Shown in pieces: positions 55,689 to 64,000 of a stretch of 64,000 nucleotides of DNA. The position numbers and the translations under genes were made by a program. The notes below the pieces were generated by a model that saw only the letters and a program-made list of their open reading frames with translations, did no database searches and was not told where the DNA came from. Origin of the DNA: JAFASC01 sp036265935 (lineage in GTDB: Bacteria; Pseudomonadota; Alphaproteobacteria; Rhizobiales; Beijerinckiaceae); NCBI GenBank assembly GCA_036265935.1, contig DATAOB010000047.1:1-64000 (forward strand). The letters are read 5' to 3'. Each line of letters begins with the position of its first letter. The first letter of the stretch is position 1.

Positions 55689-58600
55689 TCACGCCGCCTC
55701 GCGGATGCCGGGCGTGATTTCGGCGGCGCGTGGCACGGCGGGCGCGCCGACCCATTCCGTATGTGCCGGAATCTCCTCGCCCTTCATCACGACCGTCAGC
55801 GGCCCGAGCCGGGCATAATCGCCGACATGCGTGTCGTAAAGCACGGTCGAGCCGCCACCGACCGCAACGCCGTCACCGACATGAACGCGGCCGACCTTCA
55901 TCACGCGGTCCTCGTAGAGATGCGTCTGCAGGGCGGATGCCGTGTTGAGCGCGCAGTAATTGCCGACAGTGACGCAGTCGAACTCGGTTATGTCGGTCAT
56001 GTCGGAGTAAACGCCTTTGCCGAATTTTGCTCCGAACAGGCGCAGCACCCAAGGCAGGAAAGGTGTGCCGCGAAGATGTTCGAGCAAGACACGTCCGGCC
56101 AAACCCCAATAGAGCACCGCGACGGCCTCGGTGCGCATCGCCCAGAACGACCACATCGGTTTCACCTGCGGCTCGTAGCGGCCCATCGTCGCCCATTTCA
56201 CGCCGATGACGATCAACGTCATGGCGGTCGAGATCACGGCCGAGGCGAGAATGAATTGCGCGAACACGACGGCGTAACGGCCTTCGAGAAGATTCGGCCC
56301 AAACCATTCGACCGACCATGTGCCGAAGGTGATGAACAGCATGTTCGGCAGCGAAATATGCACCGCCTCGAAACAGGCGCGTAAGAACTTCTTCCAGCGC
56401 GGCGCTTCATAGGTCCAATTGCCGGCCGCTTCGAATTTCTGGCGCACCGGCAGCTTGATCGGCGGCGAACCGAACCACGTGTCGCCTTCCGAAAGCTCCG
56501 AATTGGCCGGAGGTTTGGACTTGATGCCGATGAGCGCACCGGTCGGGATCACGGATCCCGGCGGCAGGACACCGTCATTGCCGATGAAAACGCGTGCGCC
56601 GGTCTTCACCTTTTCCAAATGCATCCAGCCGCGGCGGACGTCCTCGTCGCCGAGAACGACCTCGTCGGCGATGAAGCATTTGTCACCGATCTCGATGAGA
56701 TCGTAGCGGCCGGAGAGATTGGTGGAGATTTCCGAATCCTTGCCGATCTTGGCGCCCATCAGCCGATACCAGGCGCGCATATAGACGGTGGCGAAGAGCG
56801 AGGACAATGTTTCGAGCGTCACCTCTGTCGTCAGCGCCACCGTCCATTTGCGCAAATAAAAGCTCGAATGAATCGAGTATTGGCCTTCCCGTACACGCGG
56901 CAAAATGATCCATCGAGCCGCCGCGATGAGGCCGACCGTGACGATCACCAGGGCGAAGGAGGTCGGCCAGGCCATCAGCGGGATCGACAGCATGTAGCGG
57001 AAGCGATCGATCGAGTTAAGGCCGATCACGCTATCGACCTGATCGAAAACCCAGAAGGCAGGGAAGAGGGGCAGAAGTCCGAGCGGCGGAATAGCCAGCA
57101 AAAGCAGGGTATAAATGAATGTATTGACGCTGCGCCTCGCAACAGACGCGTCTGCCGGCTCGCTAAGCGCCGCGACGTCGACCATACCGACCTTGCGTCC
57201 CGGCGAGCCGTCATAGATTTCCGCCAGTCCGACCCGCGCGCCCGAAGCGAGTGAAGTAAGGTCGCGCAGCTCCGCGCTTTCGCCGATAATTACGTCTTCC
57301 TCCAGCATGCAGGACGAGCCGATATAGGCGTCATCCCCAATATCGATCGAGCCGATGATGAGCTCGTTGCCTTCGACGCGCACATTGGCGAGGCGCACTT
57401 TCGAACCGACGCTCGCGCCCGCCCCGATCGAGATGAGATCGACGGCACCGATTTCGATATCTCCTATGATGGCATCGTCGCCGACTTTCGCGCCGAGCGC
57501 GCCCAGAAAATAGTTCATCAGCGGCGAGCCTTGGAACCATTTCAAGTGGGTCAGCATGATCAGTCGCTGCGCCAGCCACACCCGGTAGAAATAGACTCCC
57601 CAAAGCGGGTAGCGGCCGGGTCTGACCCGGCCGACAATCAGCCATTTGCCGCCGATCGCGATCGCAACAGTTGCCATGTTGATGCAGGCATAGACGCTGA
57701 GAAGCGAAATGATCTCTTGGAAAATTGGCGTGTCGGGATCGGTGAGCAGCATGTAGCTCACGAACACGCCGAGCCATTGCGCTGTCATCAAGCCCATGAT
57801 GAACGGCAGTGCCACCGCCTGCGCCAAACCGCAGAGGAAGCGGCGCCTAAGCGGCGGCGGCTCGAACGCGAGGTCTCGCATCGGCGCCGCGGAAGCGGCT
57901 TTGCCATCGAGCAGGCTCGCTACGGCGCGCAGCGTTCTTGCGGCATAAACGTCCTGCAGCGTAATCGAATGCAGGCGCTGCGTCTCGCGCACGGCGGAGA
58001 CGAAGCGGGCCGCGAGCAGCGAGTGGCCGCCGAGCTCGGTGAAGAAGTCCGCATCGAACGGAATCGATTGCGGCGGCAGCACGCGCTTTGCAGCAGCAAG
58101 CAACGCCGCTTCGGTTTCGGTGCGCGGCTCCTCCTGTTCGTCGGCAACCGTGACGACGGTGAGGGGTATTTTTTTCAAAAGGTTGCGATTGACTTTGCCG
58201 GACGGGAGCTTTGGCAAAGTGTCGGTGAATTCGTAACGCTGCGGCAGCATGTAGGGCGGCAAACAGTCTTTCAGATGCGCCCGAAGCTCCTTCGCATCGA
58301 GATTGGCACCACCTTCCGCTATGACGAATGCAACAAGCTGGTCGATTCCGTCCTCGGTACGCAGCACGACGGCCGCATGCGAGATGCCGGCGACATGAGT
58401 AAGGACGGATTCGATCTCGCCGAGCTCGACGCGGAAACCTCTGATCTTGACTTGGTCGTCGATGCGGCCACGGAAACCGATATTGCCGTTCTTGTCGAGG
58501 ACGACGGCATCGCCGGATCGATAAAGAATGGGATCGGAACCGTCGCCATCGAATGGGTTGGCGATGAATTTTTCGCGCGTGAGCTCATCGCGTTTGAGAT

Positions 58601-59765
58601 AACCGCGCGCGACGCCGGGCCCGCCAATCAGCAATTCGCCCTCGGCACCAGGCCCGAGCAGCTGAAGCTGCTCGTCGACGATGTAGCAGGTGTAGTTTGG
58701 GATCGGCTTGCCGATGGTCACCGGCTCGTGCGGCTGCACCTCCGCGACGGTCGCGACAACGGTTGCTTCCGTCGGACCGTAGGAATTGAAGATACTGCGT
58801 CCGGGACGGCACCAACGACTCGCGACGATCGGGGGACACGCCTCGCCTCCGAGAATGATCACCCGTAGCGAGGGGATGTCACGCGGCATCATCGCGAGCA
58901 GCGTCGGCACGGTGTCAAGAACCGTGATGCTGTTTGCCTCCATGACGTCTGGCAATTTTTCGGCTTCCCCGATCATCTCCGGAGTGGCAACAAACAGTGT
59001 CGCTCCGACGAGATAAGGCAGCCAGATTTCCTCCATCGAAAGATCGAAGGCGACGGAGGCACCCTGGAATACGATATCGGTCGAATGCAGCTGGTAAGTT
59101 TCCTGCGCCGCGCGCAGGAAATGGCAGATGTTGCGCCCGGTGATGACAATGCCTTTAGGCGTGCCGGTCGAGCCTGACGTATAGATCAGATAAGCGGGAT
59201 GATCGGGTGTGACGCCGAGCGTGCGCGCGTCGACGGGACGGCTGTCAGTGGAATCGACGATCTCCGCGGCGACAAGCATATCGCAAGGCGATGCACCGTG
59301 CATCTTCTGCGCAAAGGCTTGCGAGGTGAGCAGCGCTTTGGCCTCGGCATCCTGCAAGCAGACGGCGATGCGCTCGACCGGTGCGTCGGCATCGAATGGC
59401 AGCCATGCAGCGCCGGTCTTGGCGATCGCAATTTGCGCGACGAGGAGATCGACGCCGCGCGCCATCCACAGGCCGACGACGTCGCCGGGCCGAATTCCAC
59501 GCGCAAGAAGGCCACGGGCAATAGAAGCCGCCTCCCGGTCGAGCGCGGAATAAGTGAGATGCCGCCCCGGCCCCACCATCGCCTTTTTATCGGGGTGAGC
59601 GGCAACCGCCGCGGCGAAAATTTCGGCGAGGATTTCATCCCGGTCCAGACCTGGGACACCGCGTCCGCGCAATATGGCTTTCGCCGCGACGAGTTGCGGC
59701 GAACCGGCCGCACTGATCCGCGGGCGAGGCGCTTCGCCTTTGAGGTCTAGTGCGGTCTCAGTCAT
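55689..59765 (-). CDS. Single-module NRPS-like synthetase of the Pls (epsilon-poly-lysine synthetase) type
   Basis: A 1358-residue membrane enzyme. Residues 45-540 are an adenylation domain (YTSGSTGTPKG at 195, catalytic Lys524 in PSGKVNRN). Residues 550-615 are a carrier domain with Ser582 in LGGHSLLAARF. The rest alternates membrane helices with three left-handed beta-helix blocks (near 780-870, 1040-1130 and 1240-1340), the layout of Pls. That protein joins one amino acid to itself without condensation domains. By eye the specificity positions read D-L-E-D-I-G-S-V-V-K, with two acidic residues as in pockets for basic amino acids. No partner gene or PPTase is adjacent. Confidence 0.88.
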   Translation of the reverse strand: MTETALDLKGEAPRPRISAAGSPQLVAAKAILRGRGVPGLDRDEILAEIFAAAVAAHPDKKAMVGPGRHLTYSALDREAASIARGLLARGIRPGDVVGLWMARGVDLLVAQIAIAKTGAAWLPFDADAPVERIAVCLQDAEAKALLTSQAFAQKMHGASPCDMLVAAEIVDSTDSRPVDARTLGVTPDHPAYLIYTSGSTGTPKGIVITGRNICHFLRAAQETYQLHSTDIVFQGASVAFDLSMEEIWLPYLVGATLFVATPEMIGEAEKLPDVMEANSITVLDTVPTLLAMMPRDIPSLRVIILGGEACPPIVASRWCRPGRSIFNSYGPTEATVVATVAEVQPHEPVTIGKPIPNYTCYIVDEQLQLLGPGAEGELLIGGPGVARGYLKRDELTREKFIANPFDGDGSDPILYRSGDAVVLDKNGNIGFRGRIDDQVKIRGFRVELGEIESVLTHVAGISHAAVVLRTEDGIDQLVAFVIAEGGANLDAKELRAHLKDCLPPYMLPQRYEFTDTLPKLPSGKVNRNLLKKIPLTVVTVADEQEEPRTETEAALLAAAKRVLPPQSIPFDADFFTELGGHSLLAARFVSAVRETQRLHSITLQDVYAARTLRAVASLLDGKAASAAPMRDLAFEPPPLRRRFLCGLAQAVALPFIMGLMTAQWLGVFVSYMLLTDPDTPIFQEIISLLSVYACINMATVAIAIGGKWLIVGRVRPGRYPLWGVYFYRVWLAQRLIMLTHLKWFQGSPLMNYFLGALGAKVGDDAIIGDIEIGAVDLISIGAGASVGSKVRLANVRVEGNELIIGSIDIGDDAYIGSSCMLEEDVIIGESAELRDLTSLASGARVGLAEIYDGSPGRKVGMVDVAALSEPADASVARRSVNTFIYTLLLLAIPPLGLLPLFPAFWVFDQVDSVIGLNSIDRFRYMLSIPLMAWPTSFALVIVTVGLIAAARWIILPRVREGQYSIHSSFYLRKWTVALTTEVTLETLSSLFATVYMRAWYRLMGAKIGKDSEISTNLSGRYDLIEIGDKCFIADEVVLGDEDVRRGWMHLEKVKTGARVFIGNDGVLPPGSVIPTGALIGIKSKPPANSELSEGDTWFGSPPIKLPVRQKFEAAGNWTYEAPRWKKFLRACFEAVHISLPNMLFITFGTWSVEWFGPNLLEGRYAVVFAQFILASAVISTAMTLIVIGVKWATMGRYEPQVKPMWSFWAMRTEAVAVLYWGLAGRVLLEHLRGTPFLPWVLRLFGAKFGKGVYSDMTDITEFDCVTVGNYCALNTASALQTHLYEDRVMKVGRVHVGDGVAVGGGSTVLYDTHVGDYARLGPLTVVMKGEEIPAHTEWVGAPAVPRAAEITPGIREAA

Positions 59766-59979
59766 GCGAAGATTGGTCCGCCGATCTTAGTCGCTGCGCG
59801 AGAGCGCGCGACCCCCTCCGAAACCGTTTTGGCGGAAGAAATTTCCTGGCGAGGCCGTGTCCAAGTTCCATCCGTCCGCATGAAGCGCAACCGGTGCCGC
59901 AGCCGGTTGGCTCGGATTAACATAAGTTCTCGAAGGAACATACTCGTTAGAGGTGAACGGTTCCCGAACGGCGGCGGCG

Positions 59980-60807
59980 TCACTCTCGCACTGCAGCAAT
60001 GTCCGGAGCGCCCGGATGCTTCATGCCGACGACGTGGTAGCCGGCATCGACGTGCAGAATCTCCCCGGTTACGCCGCGGGCCATCGGCGAGAGCAGATAG
60101 ACCGCGCTCTCCCCGACTTCGTCGATCGTGACGGTGCGCCGCAGTGGCGCGTTGTACTCGTTCCATTTCAGGATGTAACGGAAATCGCCGATGCCTGCCG
60201 CGGCAAGCGTCCTGATCGGCCCGGCGGAAATCGCGTTGACGCGGATGTGTTTCTCGCCAAGATCGGCGGCAAGATAGCGTACCGAGGCTTCGAGGGCGGC
60301 CTTGGCAACGCCCATCACATTGTAATGCGGCATCCATTTCTCGGCGCCGTAATAGGTGAGGGTCAGCATCGCGCCGCCGTTTCGCATCAGCTTCTCAGCG
60401 CGCTGGGCGACGGCGGTGAAGGAATAGCAGGAGATGAACAGCGACTGCGTGAAATTTTCCGGCGAGGTATCGACATAGCGGCCGGTCAGTTCGTCCTTGT
60501 CGGAAAAGGCGATGCAGTGGACGACAAAGTCCAAGCCACTCCAAAGTTTGTCGATTCCCGCAAAGGCTGCATCGAGGGTCGGCGGCTCGGTGACATCGCA
60601 ATGGCCGAGGACATGCGCATCGAGCTCCTGCGCCAGCGGGCGCACGCGCTTCTCGAGCGACTCGCCCTGGAAGGTCAGCGCCAGCTCCGCCCCCGCCTCG
60701 CGCGCGGCTTTGGCGATGCCCCACGCGATCGACCGCGTATTGGCCACGCCCATGATGAGCCCGCGCTTACCGGCGAGGATGCCGGTGGTCGGCTTGGACG
60801 TGGTCAT
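59980..60807 (-). CDS. fabI: Enoyl-[acyl-carrier-protein] reductase (NADH)
   Basis: FabI completes each cycle of fatty-acid elongation by reducing the enoyl-ACP double bond. The 275-residue short-chain dehydrogenase has the FabI-type nucleotide loop GVANTRSIAWGIAKA and the catalytic pair Tyr162 and Lys169 (YNVMGVAK, Tyr-X6-Lys). A preceding tyrosine pair lies in TLTYYGAEKW and the substrate loop in AGPIRTLAAAGI. The 214 bases between this gene and the synthetase downstream hold no gene; they contain a GGAAC...GTTCC inverted repeat (59934-59967) of unknown meaning. Confidence 0.95.
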   Translation of the reverse strand: MTTSKPTTGILAGKRGLIMGVANTRSIAWGIAKAAREAGAELALTFQGESLEKRVRPLAQELDAHVLGHCDVTEPPTLDAAFAGIDKLWSGLDFVVHCIAFSDKDELTGRYVDTSPENFTQSLFISCYSFTAVAQRAEKLMRNGGAMLTLTYYGAEKWMPHYNVMGVAKAALEASVRYLAADLGEKHIRVNAISAGPIRTLAAAGIGDFRYILKWNEYNAPLRRTVTIDEVGESAVYLLSPMARGVTGEILHVDAGYHVVGMKHPGAPDIAAVRE

Positions 60808-60910
60808 TTTTATTCCCGCGCCTGGATAGCTTGGCCGTAAAGCGGCGATGTCCGGCTTTAGAGCGTGCCCCTGCGAAGCGCAAGCTCGGCATCCCTTGGG
60901 ACGGCAGCGC

Positions 60911-60979
60911 GCGGGTTGCGGCGGAGGTGGTGCGGTGGCGTGGCGGTCGTGCGGTGGGCGGTGGTGGTGGTGCGGTTCG
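60911..60979. repeat. G/T-rich low-complexity tract with almost no A
   Basis: About 69 bases between fabI and the sigma-factor gene consist of GGTGGTGCGGTGGCG-like units with a single A on the plus strand. More than four runs of GG or GGG lie within 40 bases, so the plus strand could fold as a two-tetrad G-quadruplex. It lies 100-170 bases upstream of the sigma-factor start. No gene is evident in 60808-61080. Confidence 0.55.
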
Positions 60980-61080
60980 TCAAAAATTCGCTGCCAAACT
61001 CGCCTGGCAGATGGTCAACCGAACCCGCCCGGCCTAGTATTGACTTGGCGCCTCTGCGCAAAGGTTCTGCAGGCAGGTAC

Positions 61081-61605
61081 GTGACTTCGCGTGAAGCGAT
61101 CGAAACTTTGACACCAGGCCTACGCCGGTACGCACGCGCACTGACCGGTCTTGGAAATGGAGCTGATGAACTCGTGCAGGCGACACTCATGCGCACGCTT
61201 GAGGAGGAACGGCGTTGGCGTGACGATGAATTAAAGCCGCGGGTGTACGCCACTCTCACGCAGCTCAATCGGCAGCGGCAGCGTGCCCAAGCCGTTCGGC
61301 GGCAAGGGGAAGCTCCCGCAGGCCGCGGTGGCGCACCAATAAGGCCGGGTTCCCGGCGTGAAGCGATATCGAAGCTGCTTGAAATGCTCGCCACGGAGGA
61401 ACGGGAGGCGCTCTTGCTGGTCGCGCTCGAAGGCTTCAGTTATCAGGAGGCGGCGGAGATTATAGGCGCACCGAAAGCGACCCTGATTGCTCGATTGATG
61501 CGGGCACGCGCGGCCCTCGCCGCCGCGCAAGGACTCGATCCGCGCTCACGGCCTGTGCATACGACCCCGCAGCGAGGTGCCGGGCATTTACGCGTAGTGA
61601 AATAG
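61081..61605 (+). CDS. ECF-type RNA polymerase sigma factor
   Basis: A 174-residue sigma-70-family protein. Residues 5-45 match region 2 (LRRYARALTGLGNGADELVQ), and residues 100-155 match region 4 (EEREALLLVALEGFSYQEAA, then an arginine-rich recognition helix). The linker is basic and glycine-rich. The frame is open to 60865, but the GTG at 61081 gives the family start and follows CAGG. A membrane anti-sigma gene follows after ten bases, the usual pairing. The stress it answers to is unknown. Confidence 0.85.
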   Translation: MTSREAIETLTPGLRRYARALTGLGNGADELVQATLMRTLEEERRWRDDELKPRVYATLTQLNRQRQRAQAVRRQGEAPAGRGGAPIRPGSRREAISKLLEMLATEEREALLLVALEGFSYQEAAEIIGAPKATLIARLMRARAALAAAQGLDPRSRPVHTTPQRGAGHLRVVK

Positions 61606-61615
61606 GCCGGCGGCG

Positions 61616-62470
61616 ATGGGTAAGGCGCCGGACCCAGTTACAGAGGCAGACCTCCACGGGTTTCTCGACGAGGAAATCGGCCCGGAGCGCCGCGCCAAAG
61701 TCGCCGAGCATCTCGAACAGAAGCCGCTTGACGCAGCCCTGATCGATACTTGGCGTACCCAGAACGAGATGGTACGCGGCGCTTTCACGCGCATTGCGCG
61801 CGAACCTATTCCGCTATCACTATCCTTGTCTCAGCCGCTGACAGCGCGTGCAGCGGCGGTGCCGATCAACACACGGCGGCTGGATCTAGCACGAGCCGCA
61901 CGTCAGCGAAGAGTGGCTATCGCCTCTGCTATCGCCTTTCTCGCCGGTTCGATCGCGGTGGCAACGGGTGCCATCATCGTGCAGCACTTGCCGAGCCTTT
62001 TTCGCCTGGACGCCAGCCCTTCGATCACGGTCGGTCGGCGCGTCGCAATGCGCGCGGCAGCAATGTACCGCACCTTCGCTAACGATCGCACACGGCCGGT
62101 TGAAATCAGCGCGGCGCAAAAGCCGGAGCTGGGCCGTTGGCTGTCAGAGCGGACGGGACTTTCGCTTATCCCAGATTTTTCGGCGGAAGGACTGAAGCTT
62201 GTTGGCGGCCGCGTCACGCCGGGTGAATTCGGCGCGGCTGGTTTCCTTCTTTATGAGACGGCGACCGGCGAGCGCATCGGCGTTTTCATGGAGCGTGCTC
62301 CTGACGATAGCATGATCGAGTCGCTTCGAGCGACGCCCGGAGACCGGAACACAAGCCTCTACGGTCGTGAGAAGAGTACCTACTGGGCGATTATTGGCTC
62401 GCTCGGCGACGAGTGGTGGAAGCAGGTCGCGCTACATCTGATCAATCAAATCCGGGCGGCGAGCCCTTAG
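61616..62470 (+). CDS. Membrane-anchored anti-sigma factor
   Basis: A 284-residue protein. Its N-terminal 45 residues (VTEADLHGFLDEEIGPERRA KVAEHL) match the sigma-binding zinc-finger-like helix bundle of anti-sigma factors, but the Cys/His zinc ligands are missing. One membrane helix spans residues 99-122. The C-terminal 160 residues are probably periplasmic, with a GEFGAAGFLLYETATGERIG strand pattern. It should hold the sigma factor encoded just upstream inactive. Its stop is two bases from the stop of the convergent dnaJ-like gene. Confidence 0.82.
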   Translation: MGKAPDPVTEADLHGFLDEEIGPERRAKVAEHLEQKPLDAALIDTWRTQNEMVRGAFTRIAREPIPLSLSLSQPLTARAAAVPINTRRLDLARAARQRRVAIASAIAFLAGSIAVATGAIIVQHLPSLFRLDASPSITVGRRVAMRAAAMYRTFANDRTRPVEISAAQKPELGRWLSERTGLSLIPDFSAEGLKLVGGRVTPGEFGAAGFLLYETATGERIGVFMERAPDDSMIESLRATPGDRNTSLYGREKSTYWAIIGSLGDEWWKQVALHLINQIRAASP

Positions 62471-62472
62471 TA

Positions 62473-63474
62473 TCAACTCTTCCGCGGGTCGTAGGGCGCC
62501 TCGCTGCGTAAACGCTGCGCCAATTTTTCGATCTCACCACCACCACCACCACCACCATGATCGGGCAGCACGATGCGCAGGCTGACGAGAAGGTCGCCGG
62601 CCGGCTTGCCGCCGCCGGCCGGCAGGCCCTTGCCGCGCAGCCGCAGCGTGCGGCCGCCGTTGGAATAGGGTGGAATCGTCAGCTCGACATTGCCGTCGAG
62701 CGTCGGTGCTTCCACCTTGGCGCCGAGCACCGCCTCATAAAGCGTGACCGGCAGATCGAGGCGCAGATCGCGGCCATCGACGCGCAGCTGCGGATGCTTG
62801 CCGATATGGACGGTGATGATTGCATCGCCTGGCCGGCCGCCCAAGATGCTCGGCTCGCCCTGGCCTTTGAGCCGGATCTGCTGGCCGTCTTCGATGCCAG
62901 CGGGGATCGCCACTTCGAGGCGCTTGCCGCTCGGCAGGTTGACGACGACCTTTCCGCCCTTCACCGCATCGACAAGCGGCACTTCGACGGTCGTGGCGAC
63001 ATCCGAGCCGCGTGCCGGCGCGCCGGCGCGTCCTTGCGACCGCGTACCGGCACCTGCGCCTGCGCCTCCACCGAAACCGCCGAACAGGTCCGCTAGAAAA
63101 TCCGACGGATCGATATTCGACGTCCTGGTGCGTCCGCCGCGGCCGAACGGATTGCCGCCCCCGAAATGGAACTCGAAATGTTCCGCCTGGCCGGGTCCAC
63201 CGCTGCTGCGCCTGAAGCCGCCGGGAAATCCGTCAAACCCCGGATGGCGCGGCTTGCCCTCGGCGTCGATTTCGCCACGATCGAACTCGGCGCGCTTCTT
63301 TTCGTCGCCGAGGATTTCGTAGGCCGTGTTCACCTCGGCGAATTTCGCCTGCGCTTTGGGATCGTTTTTGTTCTGATCGGGATGATGTTTCTTGGCGAGG
63401 CGGCGGAACGCCTTTTTGACCTCGCCGGCGCTCGCCGATTTGGCGACGCCCAAAACCTCATAGGGATCGCGCAT
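62473..63474 (-). CDS. CbpA-type DnaJ co-chaperone
   Basis: A 333-residue J-domain protein. The J domain covers residues 1-68 with HPD in KKHHPDQNKND, followed by a Gly/Phe-rich region (residues 85-165) and the two-part peptide-binding C-terminal domain. There is no cysteine-rich zinc domain, which marks it as CbpA-like (type II) rather than DnaJ. It stimulates DnaK ATPase. The start at 63474 (MRDPYEVLG) is the J-domain start. Near the C-terminus seven consecutive glycines are encoded by a GGT repeat. Confidence 0.92.
   Translation of the reverse strand: MRDPYEVLGVAKSASAGEVKKAFRRLAKKHHPDQNKNDPKAQAKFAEVNTAYEILGDEKKRAEFDRGEIDAEGKPRHPGFDGFPGGFRRSSGGPGQAEHFEFHFGGGNPFGRGGRTRTSNIDPSDFLADLFGGFGGGAGAGAGTRSQGRAGAPARGSDVATTVEVPLVDAVKGGKVVVNLPSGKRLEVAIPAGIEDGQQIRLKGQGEPSILGGRPGDAIITVHIGKHPQLRVDGRDLRLDLPVTLYEAVLGAKVEAPTLDGNVELTIPPYSNGGRTLRLRGKGLPAGGGKPAGDLLVSLRIVLPDHGGGGGGGEIEKLAQRLRSEAPYDPRKS
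62535..62555 (-). repeat. Trinucleotide repeat (GGT)7 inside the dnaJ-like gene
   Basis: Seven identical CAC units on the plus strand encode seven glycines (all GGT) in the dnaJ-like protein between DH and EIEKL. The unit is three bases, so length changes would keep the frame while changing a flexible linker. Confidence 0.85.
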
Positions 63475-64000
63475 CTTTCTCTTTGTCCTCAAGCCCAAAC
63501 GCGTCCGCCCGGCAACGGCGCGGATGCACATGTCTCAGGAAGGATATGTGGTGAGGCGGCAAGATGCGCAAGCGCCGCGGCCGGTCGCCGCGAGCACCCC
63601 GGCAGAGACCGCGGCCAGCCTCTCGCAGCGGGAAGGCGAGCAGGATAAAGCTCAGGTATACCCATTGGGACTATTCGGTCGGACAACGAGAGCGGATGGC
63701 CTCTGGTTAAAACTGCTCACCTCGAAACGACGACGTTATGTCGTGATCCTCGCGTGCACTAAGGAAAATCAGCCAAAAAGCACGTGTATCCAAACGGATG
63801 AACTTAAAGGTCGCCTACGTAAAATTAATGCGTGCGAGAGTACAAACGCGCAACCACCAAAGCGGATTTTATCAAAACGTCTGGAGAGTCTTATAATGTT
63901 TAGTCGGTTATCCCATTGACTTCGAGGATTAGTTTGCCCATTAAGTCTTTATTGCCATATGGCATCGCTATCGAATGCGCTGGCGTTGTGCGAGGCATTC
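63475..64000. other. Right-edge region without a convincing gene; AT-richer from about 63700
   Basis: A plus-strand frame of 131 residues (63524-63919) spans part of this region. It has no recognisable domain, an abrupt change in codon choice midway and no good ribosome-binding site, so I do not call it a gene. From about 63700 the sequence is clearly richer in A and T than the rest of the window, as expected for a promoter region or for acquired DNA continuing past the edge. Confidence 0.4.
63916..63964 (+). promoter_or_regulatory. Possible promoter and palindromic operator at the window edge
   Basis: TTGACT (63916-63921) is followed after 17 bases by CATTAA (63939-63944). Nine bases later lies the perfect 12-base palindrome TGCCATATGGCA (63953-63964). 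A gene reading rightward beyond the window would make this a regulated promoter; that gene is not visible here. Confidence 0.35.

Noticed and set aside
59934..59967. GGAAC followed by GTT-like element resembling an EcfG-type promoter
   Set aside because: The spacing between GGAAC and the nearest CGTT/GTT does not match the 16-17 bases required on either strand; only the inverted repeat is noted.
63524..63919. Plus-strand frame of 131 residues at the right edge
   Set aside because: No domain, no good ribosome-binding site, and a break in composition in its middle; kept only as a note in the edge region.

Overview
The window is a 64 kb piece of a GC-rich alphaproteobacterial chromosome, most likely a member of Rhizobiales/Hyphomicrobiales. 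Three things point there: a circularly permuted two-piece tmRNA gene followed by an alpha-type sspB, a type-A RNase P RNA beside the mraZ-murB cluster, and protein sequences of alphaproteobacterial type throughout. I cannot name the genus. It is almost entirely core genome. There is no insertion sequence, prophage or CRISPR array, and I found no tRNA or rRNA gene.

Layout. 1-2948: a partial reading frame at the left edge, a small membrane protein, a stand-alone 5'-3' exonuclease, a tiny zinc-ribbon protein and an orphan ABC substrate-binding protein. 2945-16804 (minus strand): the division and cell-wall cluster mraZ-rsmH-ftsL-ftsI-murE-murF-mraY-murD-ftsW-murG-murC-murB. It is almost entirely translationally coupled and is driven by a promoter that carries four 10-bp-spaced MraZ boxes. 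ddl, ftsQ, ftsA and ftsZ do not follow murB. 16924-19226: rnpB with a recognisable promoter, an AmpD-type amidase and a transglutaminase-like protein. 19354-25030: a methionine-cycle operon (SahR-like ArsR-methyltransferase fusion, metF, metH) with a perfect 16-bp palindrome inside its promoter spacer. 25089-26913: a PsiF-repeat secreted protein with a probable frameshift, ssrA (tag ANDNYAPVAVAA), sspB and two small coupled genes.

26938-34706 is an oxalate-catabolism locus: oxlT, frc, oxc, a GntR/FCD regulator and a divergent ADP-forming acyl-CoA synthetase. Three copies of one inverted repeat (TTGGYAT-N5-ATGCCAM) lie upstream of oxlT, gntR and the synthetase, which suggests a single regulon. 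34804-48284: redox enzymes, mutL, a HAD phosphatase, dodecin, an MFS transporter and an M16 peptidase pair. 48400-55663: lspA-ileS, a Kef-type antiporter, a metallo-beta-lactamase-fold protein and ribF. 55689-59765: a single 1358-residue synthetase resembling epsilon-poly-lysine synthetase (adenylation, carrier and a membrane/left-handed-beta-helix C-terminus). It is the least understood and most interesting protein here. 59980-63474: fabI, an ECF sigma/anti-sigma pair and a CbpA-type DnaJ. The last 300 bases are AT-richer and without a convincing gene.

Intergenic DNA between convergent or tandem genes carries at least three copies of a palindromic repeat family. Positions of promoters and operators were read by eye; protein assignments come from recognised motifs, not database searches.
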